In this document: in pieces, positions 1 through 10,256 of the stretch
Layout: the number at the start of each line of letters is the position of its first letter
How positions within the stretch are numbered: the stretch's first letter is position 1
NCBI GenBank assembly: GCA_030280995.1
Contig: JASXTE010000002.1
Coordinates: forward strand, 14,398,683 to 14,462,682
Source of the DNA: Hemileia vastatrix
Taxonomy: Eukaryota; Basidiomycota; Pucciniomycetes; Pucciniales; Zaghouaniaceae
Length of the DNA stretch: 64,000 nucleotides
Direction: 5' to 3'
Position numbers and translations under genes: made by a program
Notes under the pieces: generated by a model
What the model was told of the DNA's origin: nothing
Database searches by the model: none
Seen by the model: the letters and a program-made list of their open reading frames with translations, nothing else

Positions 1-359
1 GGTGTATCAGTATAATAATGCCATAAGCAGCAATCATGTAATAGTATAATTACTTAGTTAATGATAACACTTAGTTATCATCTATTTCTTTTATCGGCTT
101 ATCCCTTTCCACTAATAATTCCCTATTTCATAATGCCGCTTCATAATTTCCTAATTCCCTGATATAATATTCCTAATAATTACTAAATCCACAAAAACAT
201 CTATATTGCTTATTTACTTTTCCGTCATCATCTTGTAACAGTAAAATGTTGTCTCACGCCTATAAATACTGCGCCTTTCGAAATGCTATGGACTCAGTTC
301 CCACTTTTCTAACTGATAGTTTACTTCTGCGACGAACTGCAGAACTCGCGAGAATCACA
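1..359. mobile_element. Possible terminal part of an unrelated LTR element
   Basis: No homology to the Gypsy-A LTR is visible here, although the LTR resumes abruptly at 360 (matching 13184 onward in the other LTR). The stretch holds a TATA-like box (TATAAATA, about 261-268) and ends in ACA at 357-359. This fits the 3' end of an LTR inserted into the Gypsy-A LTR, with the rest left of the window. No coding sequence is seen. The assignment is inference; a deletion junction is the alternative. Confidence 0.3.
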
Positions 360-1578
360 CCAAACTGTCTTATTCACTATGTACACACAGACCACTAACT
401 AAGAGCCCATGCGCACCCACCAATCTGGTGCCTGTACCTGCCAGATTGCATAAAATATTAAAATGATGTAAACCTTTTACAATTAATATTTCAATTAAAT
501 ATACTTAAATAAATTTATATACAAAAATATTCTAATGACGGACTACAACAGTTACATCCTTATTTATACCTGTTTTCATTAAAGTGTGTATGATACCCAA
601 AAGCACTTCTCTTACAACATTTTAGAAGTGTACAAATAGCTTTTATGCTTTCACAATCCCATGATTGAGTATCACCTTTTATCGTTTTAACTTTTGCTTT
701 TCCAATATCACAGCCTTTCTCTTATGACCTCTCTTATTACTTTTGAATATAAAAATGTTATGTTGAACATTATTATTACTTTGTGTGTTATCTTTTCTCT
801 TATTACGATACTTGATGCCTTTTCTTAATGCACAATGCTTCTCTTTTACTTTCCAATGCAACCTAATTGTCTTTGCCTTTTGATCTATTATTGTACTTAT
901 TCTTCTTACTCGTTCTTCATCTTGTTGAGGTCTCCAGTGTGAGTTGTTAGTAATGCAATATTGCGTATTGTTGGATAATTTGTGATTGTGAGATATTGAG
1001 GGGACACATGCTATATTTGCTGAAATAATATTAACATAAAAAACCCTCCTGGAGCGCTCCCCAACCTCCTAAAACAGAGGCGGGCGGGCCGCCCGACTTC
1101 GGAGGTGACGCCTGAAGCGGCCCGGCCTCCCTGAAGCCAGAAAACCAACAAAAACCACTAATCTACTTAGAAAAATTAGCTACAACTACTAAAACCTTTA
1201 AAACACGGAATTTCACTATAACAACATTGAGACATGAAATATAAAGAAAAATTAGCTCTATCCAAAGGTGCTAAGCACTTAACCCTAAGACTTAAGGTTA
1301 GCCCGTAAAACACAAAAAACAAAATTAAACAGCAATCTTTTATAAATGAAAAATGAGGAAATGACCCCTTAAAACTCAGAATATGAAAAATGTCTACAAG
1401 ACATAAAATATAGAGAAAAACCAGGGCTATCCAATGATAGTACCCACATACCCGCAGACCCAATATCCACGGAATAAAACCAGAAAAATACCAAATTCCT
1501 TAACAGATGTCAATTAAGACATGCACAAACAGCTCCAAATCACACAACAAAGGCCCCTTCCAATGTTGGAAGATCACA
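360..1578 (-). repeat. 3' LTR of Gypsy-A copy 1, truncated and interrupted
   Basis: It matches the 5' LTR from 13184 to 13816. The outer ~460 bases (equivalent to 12724-13183) are missing at 360, where foreign sequence begins. A 579-base insertion splits it after 455. Read on the minus strand it starts TGTGATC next to the PPT. It contains a GC-rich block (1077-1102) unlike its AT-rich surroundings. Confidence 0.88.
456..1034. mobile_element. 579-base insertion in the Gypsy-A LTR, 7-base TSD
   Basis: The intact LTR at 13184-13281 lacks this block, so its borders are exact. The 7-base target duplication CATAAAA lies at 449-455 and 1035-1041. No TG...CA ends and no clear terminal inverted repeats are seen. 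On the minus strand the right half is open from the inner end to a TAA at about 679; the product would be Lys/Arg/Asn-rich (about 115 codons, no clear start), followed by ~220 bases of non-coding DNA. Class unknown: a 5'-truncated retroposed fragment or a non-autonomous DNA element are both possible. Confidence 0.7.
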
Positions 1579-2266
1579 TCCTCCCTCCAATTGAGAATGT
1601 CTGCATTCTTTCTTCATCCAACCGCCATGTTTAACCTCCTTTCCAAATCTGCCTCTGAAATGGGCCCTGCCAGTACTGCATCAATAATAATTTAATCTGC
1701 GCCATAACACCACCTGTTCATCCATACAGAACGTCCTGCGATGTCGGTCACTCCAGAAAGAAGACCTGCCACAGACCTGGTCCACTTTCTTCTACAACAG
1801 ATTCACCTCTGCCTCAACCTGGTCCTTCTTCTGCCAGCACCAAAAGATCTAGGCCATCCATCCTGATACCCAGATTAATCAAAAAGCTCCACCCTTCCCA
1901 GAAGAGTGCCACAACCCATAAAGCAACTAGTTCCCCCATCCCTGGTCCATCTGATGGTAAAGAACATTCATTCCTTCCTTCAACTTTAAACCTGATGACT
2001 TCTCAGTTCCTTCCTCTTCGAATAGTGATGATAACAATGTAGGATCCATTGCATCACCAACACCAACGCACTTGCCCACTATCAAGGCCAAGTTCCAACA
2101 ACACACATCTCAACAGAAACAACTTCTGCTTCACTATTTCCAATGCACTCCTGCTAGAGATCCACAGGACATTGAGAACAGAAGACACCTCATTCACCAG
2201 TTCAAGGCTAATTCTGAACATTTCATTTCATCTCTTGATTCACTCTGTAATTCCACTAGTACTTGA
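1507..2266 (+). pseudogene. Antisense ORF1 of Gypsy-A copy 1 (Cys-cluster protein), frameshifted
   Basis: This gene runs opposite to gag-pol and begins inside the LTR. Comparison with the copy at 20044-19299 shows a one-base deletion near 1665 and further frame shifts. After the break the frame reads a cluster C-x2-C-x6-C-x12-(C)-x2-C-x6-C, but the fourth-half CxxC has lost one Cys (Gly in its place). The C-terminal part (about 2072-2266) is Gln/His-rich and well kept between copies. The pattern resembles a Zn2Cys6 cluster with the basic half second. Function unknown; nucleic-acid binding is a guess from the fold type. Confidence 0.55.
1579..1591 (-). promoter_or_regulatory. Polypurine tract of Gypsy-A copy 1
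   Basis: On the minus strand ATTGGAGGGAGGA lies directly before the LTR start TGTG. The same tract precedes the 3' LTRs of Gypsy-A copy 2 (19975-19987) and Gypsy-C (48935-48947). It would prime plus-strand DNA synthesis. Confidence 0.85.
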
Positions 2267-2327
2267 GTTTGATTCAGAAAAGAAAAATTGACCACACCCT
2301 CTATAGGATGTAACCACAAACAACCCT

Positions 2328-2813
2328 CAGTTTTAAGTCTTGGGGGACCATCCTCATTTTATAGTCTTGGGGGACTTAAAAAAACCCTCAGTTTAAAGTC
2401 TTGGGGGACTCAAAAATCCCTCAGTTTAAAGTCTTGGGGGACTCAAAAACCTAAATCATGAACCCAGAACCAGAGATCAACCACATTAAGACAAAGAGAA
2501 AAAACTAACATTCTGGGGTAATTGTGAATAGAGCTGCCAGCCCATCAATTACCCCCAAACTTGCCTTTTCTAAATTCAGAGGCTCCCCCTGTGGATACCC
2601 TCCACCAATCTTTCAAAACAACTCCAACAACAAAAACCTGTCCCTGAGTTTATAGTCTTGGGGGACTTACAACCCTCAGTTTAAAGTCTTGGGGGACTAA
2701 CACAGTGTTCAGTTTAAAGTCTTGACGGACTACTTCTTGATAAAATCTTGAAACCAGCCAGTTTAAAGTCTTGGAGGACTTATAAATTTTCCAGTTTAGA
2801 GTCATAGAGGACT
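2328..2813 (-). repeat. Cluster of nine 22-nt hairpin motifs
   Basis: Copies at 2328, 2355, 2389, 2422, 2646, 2677, 2710, 2759 and 2792 (each 22 bases). In the element's sense orientation each reads AGTC-N6-GACT followed by TTAAACTG or close variants: a 4-bp stem with a 6-base loop and a fixed 3' flank. They lie between antisense ORF1 and ORF2. Further copies lie at 5259, 5520 and 5770 and, in pol, at 7327, 7363, 9646 and 9712. One larger hairpin (GGGGTAATTG paired with CAATTACCCC, about 2513-2562) lies within the cluster. Confidence 0.85.
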
Positions 2814-2960
2814 GACAGAATCTTGCATGAATCTGACCCAGCCAATTTCATGCAATACACACACAGCCAGACCCACGGAGCGTCCACCTTCACTACATCT
2901 TCTACTCATCACTGACAAAATCTTCTCCTATCCTTTTCATCACCTTTCACACCACAATTC

Positions 2961-4531
2961 ATGTCTGTATCCCCTGCTGTTGACTCCTCTACTCTTCCTT
3001 GCTTCACTGCTCCAAGGGACTATGCCTGCAAACAGTGCATACACATGTGCAGACCTTGCACATTCACTCTTCCAAATACAGAAGCCAAATTCTACAACAG
3101 GACTTGTGACTCTTGCTATTCCAAAAAGAAGAAATGTGACAGAGATGCCCACTATCCTATTCCTCCGCCTTCTCCTTCTCACAAGTACATCTCCAGATCC
3201 CCTACCAGGTCTCCAGAACTTGGTCCATCCTCTTCCTCTCTATCTTCAGCTCCTTCCAGAAGATCCAGAAGCTCAGCTTCCCGCACTCTTCCGAAAAGAC
3301 CAGCCTTAGCTTCTCAAGAAACTGATTTTATCACTGCTAATTTAGCTCCAAAAGCTTCAAAATCAACCCCTAGGCTTCTAGACTGCGTCCAGGCGGCCCG
3401 GCCGACGTCGGGCGGCCCGCCCGCCTCACCAAACAGCGAAAATCAGGGCCAAAACCTCCAAAAACGGCCAGAAAATAGCCAAATTCATCCAGATAACAAC
3501 AACAACTCGACCCAACTACCTCCTACTGCTCCCAGAGCAATGCAATCCACCCTTCCAAAATCCAAAAGCACCAAAATTTCCCAGATTTCTAGGAGAACTG
3601 CCAGAGAACCCCAAGAAGAAACCAGAACACCACACACTGCTCCACAACAACAACTTTGTCCCCAACTAAGACAAAGAAACTACACCTCTCCTCTGTCAGC
3701 CAACTACTCTTCTGACAGTTCCATCTCTTCAAATTCTCCATCCAGAAAAGAGCAGTCTGCTTCCAAATCCCCCTCTCCTGCTCCATCCTTTAACAACCCT
3801 GTTACTCCATCACCAGCACCTCCTCCAGCTGAATCCAACAGAAATAACAACCACAACAACAACAAAAATCTCACTGCTCCAACTAGGCCCCAGGAACATC
3901 AGCATCCCAGTTCACCTTCTCAGGATCCTTCAGAGGAAGACCATGAGAATCCATATCTTTCCCTAGTTAATCCACCCACAATGACCATAACAAAATCGTC
4001 AGAGATCCAAATCCCAGCTGCTTACAGATTTGATGAGCTTCCAATCTGTAAGTACCAAATTAATTATTCCATTTCTTCAACAAAAATAATTACTGATCCA
4101 ATTCTTCTTGTCTAGTTGGAACCCCTCCTCCTAAATCTATTATTGGAGTTGGCCAAACTCTTGAAACTTCTTTGACCCTGGATTATGGAGACATGAAACA
4201 ACACCTAAGCACCATGTGTTCAAACATGCTGAAAGCCTTTGCCCTCCATGGACCTTTGAATGACTTTGAAAAATCCCTGAGAAAGCGGCTACTGGACGAC
4301 CACTGGAAAATGTCTAGGATCATTAAGCACACCTTCCAGCACTCCATTCCTGCCTCTTCTTCTTCCTCCTCTGAACTTCCATCCAAACCCATTCCTGACC
4401 ATTATAACCCATATAATCTCTCCAGCAGGATGCACTTCAAAGAACACAGTGCTTCCCACAATCCCAACAAAAAACAAAAACATCATCACAATCCAGACCA
4501 GCCTCCAGAAGCTTCATCATCCAGAAAATGA
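2961..4531 (+). CDS. Antisense ORF2 of Gypsy-A copy 1: spliced Cys-cluster / low-complexity protein
   Basis: Encoded opposite to gag-pol, between pol and the 3' LTR. Exon 1 is 2961-4047 and exon 2 is 4116-4531; the 68-base intron starts GTAAGT and ends CTAG, and removing it joins the frames exactly, giving about 500 residues. Near the N-terminus residues C23-x2-C26-x6-C33-x15-C49-x2-C52-x6-C59 form a Zn2Cys6-like pattern whose Lys-rich half (before C59) comes second, the reverse of GAL4-type clusters. A long Ser/Pro/Asn/Gln-rich middle follows, then an exon-2 region with a predicted helical stretch. The copy at 18622-17089 keeps the intron. The ATG is shared by both copies. DNA or RNA binding is inferred, not shown. 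Confidence 0.72.
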
Positions 4532-4594
4532 GCTCCTGAAAAAGATTAGAAACATAAAAAATAATATAAAACAAATAATAAAAAATATATTCAG

Positions 4595-4627
<33 letters not shown>

Positions 4628-5769
4628 ACTAATATACTAAAATTAAAAAATAATAACTAAAATGAAATGAAATAAAATAAATGAAATAAAATAAAATATA
4701 AAAAATAATAAAAATGGTATCCCCCAGCCAATTGATGAGCTGAACCCCTGATACCTTACCCACATCCAAGTGCACCTTGATGTGGATACACAATTAAATC
4801 TTTTAAATGATTAATCAGAAAACAAAATTCAAAATTTGGAAATTCAGAAAATAATAAAAAATAATGAAACACAGAAACACATGAAATAAATAATAAATAA
4901 AAATAAAATAGCATTGCCCGTCCAGTTGATGAGCCTTTCCCCACCAATGCTTGCCCACATCCAGGTGACCCTGATGTGGTAACATCCTATATTTTTGATT
5001 TTATAATTCTAAACAACCCCCATAAAAAAAATTAAAAGAAAAAAAGAGAAAAAAGAAAATAATCTAAAACTACTATCTAGCAAAAACATAACTGTAAAAT
5101 CAAAGAACGTCCAGCTCCATAGATGATCCAATAAGGGAAGTCTGGTCCATAGAAATGATCACTGGGTGGGCTCCCTCCAATAAGTAAAAATGATGGGAGA
5201 CCACCAGTGATCCACCACCAATATGAAAGAACCAAAGATAAAGATGCCAGTCCCAAACCAGTTTAAAGTCATAGCGGACTCAAAACCTGAATAATAAACA
5301 ACAGAACTATAATTCAACTAGGAAAAACAAAAGACTTGAAACAGACATTCTGGGGTAACTGTTCTACGGAGCAGCCAGCTCATCAGTTACCCCCACACTT
5401 GCCAAAATAAAATCTAGAAGCCCCCCCTGGGTACCTTCTAACAATTCACAACATTCAACTCAAAAAAATCCAAACCAATAAGAGTGAAGAGTCCGGAACT
5501 TGAAAACCATAGCAATTTCCAGTTTAAAGTCATAGAGGACTAAAACCTGTGAAAATAAACCAATACTAGGGTTCAACCAAATTAAGAGAAAGGGTTGGAA
5601 ACAGACAATCTGGGGTAACTGTTGATAGAGCAGCCAGCCCATCAGTCACCCCTACACTTGCCAAGATCAAATATAGAAGCCCCACCCATGGGTACCCTCT
5701 AACAAAAAAGTTTCCAACAAACAGATGCATAGCATCACCACAAAAAAACCAAAATTAAAGAATGGTCCG
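4532..5769 (-). other. Structured non-coding 3' region of Gypsy-A copy 1
   Basis: No credible gene. A 25-base poly-T tract (about 4600-4624) follows ORF2. The rest holds hairpin modules shared with copy 2 and Gypsy-C: two two-stem modules (about 4715-4793 and 4908-4986), one long hairpin with arms GATCACTGG and CCAGTGATC (about 5155-5215), two GGGGTAACTG/CAGTTACCCC-type hairpins (5348-5403, 5610-5668), and 22-nt motifs at 5259 and 5520. The arms keep pairing while the sequence changes, which argues for selected RNA structure. Confidence 0.7.
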
Positions 5770-5790
5770 TAGTTTATCCTCATTGCAGAG

Positions 5791-8700
5791 TCAATCTTCT
5801 TCATGCCTAGTACCTCTGGGATAAAACCTCTTCACTTGGTCTGCAGCCACCCTCTTTTTCAAGACTGCACCATCCAACTCTTCCAAAACATAAGAACCCC
5901 CAGACACCTGAGATCTGACTCTGTAAGGTCCATTCCATCTGTCAGCAAACATTTTCCCCCACTGACTCTCCAAACTTCTATTATACACCAAAACCAAACA
6001 ACCAGGTTTCAAGGGATTCCTGAGTCTATGAGCTAATTTCTTGTCCCAGTATCTTACTGATTGATTCCTAATCTTCATCATTCTAGAGTATGCCTTCTCT
6101 TGACATTCCTCTCCACATTCCAACTGTTGCATCCTGGCACAGAGCAAGTCTTCTGTTGTTTGCACGTCATCCCAATCAATTCCAAGATAAGAGACAGCTT
6201 CCAAGTCCACTGGTAGAACGGCTTTCTGACCAAACATTAACTCATAAGGAGAATAGCCAGTTGTCCTCTTCACAGTGACCCTATCAGCAAATAAAACCAA
6301 GGGTAAATAATGCCTCCACTTTTCGGCACTATCTCCACACATCTTCACCAAAGCATTCTTGATAACTTGATGGCCTCTTTCAACCATGCCTTCAGCTTCA
6401 GGATAATACGGTGTAGCCACTCTAGCCCTAGAACCCACACTAGCCACAGCTTCTTTAAATTTGGCACCAAACTCTGGCCCTCCATCAACAGTCACCAACT
6501 TCATCAACCCATACCTATAAATCCACTCCTTCTTCAAAAACTCTGCCACATTCTTGGCAGTCAAATTAACCAGAGGCACTGCCTCAACCCAACCAGACAA
6601 ATCATCCCTAGCAACAATCAAGTATTTATACCTGCCCTCTTTAATATGGACAGCATCCAGACTAACCCTTCCAAAAACAGTTGATTCACCAGTAGCACGG
6701 CCCATCTCTTTAGGTTTCAAGTGACTTCTTCTTTGACATTCTTCACAAGATTGAACCCAACCCTGCACAGCTAACTTCATACCCGGCCACCAAAATCTGT
6801 CTGCTACTCTTCTATAAGTCTCCGCAAAGCCTCTATGACCAAGGTCTTCATGCAAAGACTTCAAAACCAATTCTTGACCTTTCTTCTGAGTCACCACCAC
6901 TTGAGGATTAGGATGTCTCCTTCTCATCAAGTGCCTTCCTGACACATAAAATCCAGGACTCATCTTCCTGATTTCCAACCAAGTATCATCATCACAACTA
7001 TCTGGCCTCTCCAAGGTCAACAGATATTCCACCAAAATAAAATAAAACCCAGATGGACCCCAGGTCCCATCTTCAAAATCCAACAAAACAACATCCAAGG
7101 GTACAACCCTGTCATCAAAATCACCAGTGTGAACATGAGCCAATTGAGCAGCCCAACCAGGACACCAATCCTTAAATTTTGGCACGTCCTTTTCTTTCCA
7201 CTGATCCTTGTGAGAATCCAGTTCACTAACAAAAACACCCTTTTCCAATTTTGAGCTGTCCCAAACAACAACTCCATCTTCATCAACAAAAACATCCTGA
7301 TCACCAGAATCAAGATCAGATCCAGCCAGTTTAACCTCTTGGGGGAGGTCAGAATAATCATCCAGTTTAGCCTCATGGGGGAGGAAAGAAAAATCCTCAG
7401 CACCCTTTGTGCTGGCCCTAATCACTGGAACATCTTCGTCAAACTCTTCAGAATCAGAATCCTTATCTGTAAGTGGCCTCCTTGATAACCCATCAGGCAT
7501 AGTAAAAGTTTTACCTGGTTTGTGTACCAGGTCAAAAGAAAAATGTTGAATAAATGCCACCCACCTAGTCATTGGAGAATTTGGAAGACTAGGTGTATTG
7601 ATCATCTGAACCAAAGATTTTGCATCCACCTGCAGCTCAAAATGCTGCCCCCACAAAACCGTCTGTAGCTTCTTTAAAATTTTAGCTATGCCACACAATT
7701 CCAACTTAGGTTGAGAATACCTAGATTCCACCTCATTAAACACCACAGACTCATACCTTACTGGCCTGACCCTCCCAGTCTTATCCTCCTGAGACAAAAC
7801 AGCACCAGCAGCAATATAACTTGAGTCCACTGCCAGATAAATCTTTCCCGCACCAACACCATAATCCAACTTGTGAAGAATTATGTGTTCACCAACAACC
7901 TTTTTTAGCTTCTGAAAAGCCTCTTCACACTCTTCCGTCCATTCCCAATCTGCATCTTTTCTGGTCAACCTTCTTAAAGGTGAAGCCAACAATGAAAAAT
8001 CCTTAATGAAAATCCTGACATATACACATACACCCAAAAATCCTCTGACTTCAGTAGTATTTTTAGGCCTTGGCCATGCCTGAATTTTATTAATCTTCTT
8101 CTTCGCCATAATCCTTCCCTCTTTACACACCACATGACCCAGAATTTCCAAAGCAGGAACACAACAACAGAATTTTGACCCTTAAATTGTCAAACCAGCC
8201 TCTTCTATCCGGAACAACACACTCTCTAGAGTTATTGCATATTCCCACACAAACCTCCTTATGCCAGGGTTCTCCGCTAACACCTCATTACCATAATCAG
8301 TGGATGGTCCTTTAATTCTACCATCATCCACCACACAATATGGGGGGCGGACTTGCTAGCGAGTCCGCAACATTGGACAAACTCACCACAGATTGAACAC
8401 ACATTGAGCTATTGATAAAGGAACCATACAATCAGGGATGAACACCACTCAGCAGAACAGTTATAGGTGGGTGTTCAAGTAGAGTTCAGTATGAGTTCAG
8501 TCTTAGTTCCATCTGAGTTCAGGTTGATGACTTGCTAGCAAGTCCACCCCCTATATTGCGTAGTGATCAATAAAAATACCAGCATGAGTAGGAACATCAT
8601 CCTGCAAAATCCAAGCCATCTGTGCTTGATAAACTGCCACTGAATTAGTTGCTCCTTGAGGCAACCTAGTGAGCTGAAATCTTCCCAAAGGAGTCTCAAA

Positions 8701-10256
8701 AGTTGTGAGAGGCCTTGAATCCGTGTGTAGTTCCCTCTCATCATAAGCACCCATAATATCACCCAAACCATAACACACCCTTCCAGCAAAAGCTTCGACA
8801 AAATCCTCTGCGCTTGGCGGCATACCAGCGTCCTTGATAGTGACTCTATTCAAGGCTCTAAGATCATGAACCACCCTCAACTTTCCATTCTGCTTCTTTA
8901 CACAGAACACCGGACTTGAGTAACTGGATGTTGATTGTTCATATAACCCAGTCCTGACTCTTTCCCTAATAATCTCCACAAAATCCTCTCTGATAGCTGC
9001 TGGAATCGGAATAGGTTTGATTTGCCAAGGTTCATGACAAACAACAGGAATCAAGTAATTTTCCCCATAAGAGTGCTTCAGAACACCCCTTTCCTCCTCA
9101 ACAAATGCCACCGCTTTTTCCCTTAGCACAATAACATGCAACAATAACTTCTTTTCTTCCTCAGACAACCACCCATCAGGACCAAAATTAACAACTTTTG
9201 ATCTTTCCACAGTCACCCTAGCCGTCTCTACAAATTTTGGAGGATTCTTCACCAAAGGAGTACAGTACGGATCTCTTGACAAAGGAGGTCTCTTCAAAGG
9301 AGGATTCAAACCCACAGGCATAGGCTCATTGACAGGCCTAATCTTCCGCGCTACCTTCTTATACTTTGCCGCTCCACCTTCAACTTGAGGGATCTTTAGG
9401 AATTCTTCACCACCAGACCTGGAACAAAAACCAAGGGTTTCCCCATTGCTCACATGTGTGGCCAAGGTAATGTTTTTGACAGGTGTAGAAGAAACCCTAG
9501 TGGTGCACAATTGGGAGGACTTACTTTTAGACCCCAATCTCACCACTCCAAAACTTTTCCGCAATTCCACATCTTCATCCTCACTACCAACTTCCAAATC
9601 TTCAAATCTTAATTTGTCTTCTGAATCACATCTTCTAAAATTGTGCAGTTTATCCTCATGCTGGAGGTCCAAAAATTGATCTTGACAATCATCATGCTTC
9701 AAAATTTTCTGCAGTTTAACCTCATGCTGGAGGCCCAAAAATAGATCTTGACAATCTTCACAAAAATATTTTGCATCTTCTTTCTTCATTATCTTCAGAT
9801 TTTTTTCTTGATTTTCTTGAATTATCTTGAAATTTTTATCTTCTTTTCTTGAGTTTTCTTCTGTCCTACAAAAATAACCAGGGGTTTCCCCAATGCTCAC
9901 AGGTGTGGCCCAGGTAATGTTTTTGAAAGGTGTAGAAGAAACCCTAGCGGTGCACAATTGGGAGGACTTACTTTTAGACCCCAATCTCACCGCCCCAAAA
10001 CTTTTCCGCATATCTTTCAATAAAGATATATAACCAATCTTCTTCTTTAAACTTGAATTAAAAATAATTAAGAATCTTGAGAGAGAACAGAGACTTGATA
10101 AAGAACTTGATAAATACTGGCAGAGAAGAGAAACATTAAAAAGAGAAAGTTGAAAATCCACTTGGTATATCTCCAAGGGAGCTGACCTACTACAACCTGG
10201 GATTTCGTCATCTTGGGGAGAGGTTGTAGCACTAGGGTGATCAGCCCTGTTTACTC
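5791..10256 (-). pseudogene. pol: Gypsy-A copy 1 pol: RT, RNase H, integrase (disrupted)
   Basis: The frame is open from the -1 frameshift site to RT. An N-terminal leader holds a ~140-base duplication (9424-9562, 9869-10010). RT runs from about 9100 and its catalytic FIDD box is split by a MITE at 8329-8565. An in-frame TAA lies at 8182-8184. Downstream of it, counting from 8151, RNase H Asp is near residue 109, the integrase zinc finger is H434/H439/C469/C472, and the DDE triad is D499, D556, E591. No chromodomain is seen; the protein ends at 5791. Apart from the MITE and one stop, the frame is intact, so decay is recent. Enzyme roles come from the Ty3/gypsy family. Confidence 0.93.
8329..8565. 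mobile_element. CACTA-like MITE, 237 bases
   Basis: Terminal inverted repeats of about 38 bases start CACCACACAATAT (left) and CACTACGCAATAT (right, complement). Each contains a palindrome close to GGACTTGCTAGCAAGTCC. The 3-base target duplication ATC lies at 8326-8328 and 8566-8568. There is no ORF. CACTA termini with 3-base duplications point to the CACTA (EnSpm/CMC) superfamily. A close relative is at 28329-28589. Confidence 0.88.

Noticed and set aside
5803..6684. Plus-strand frames across Gypsy-A integrase
   Set aside because: They mirror the pol frame on the other strand, lack motifs and are not kept in copy 2 or Gypsy-C.
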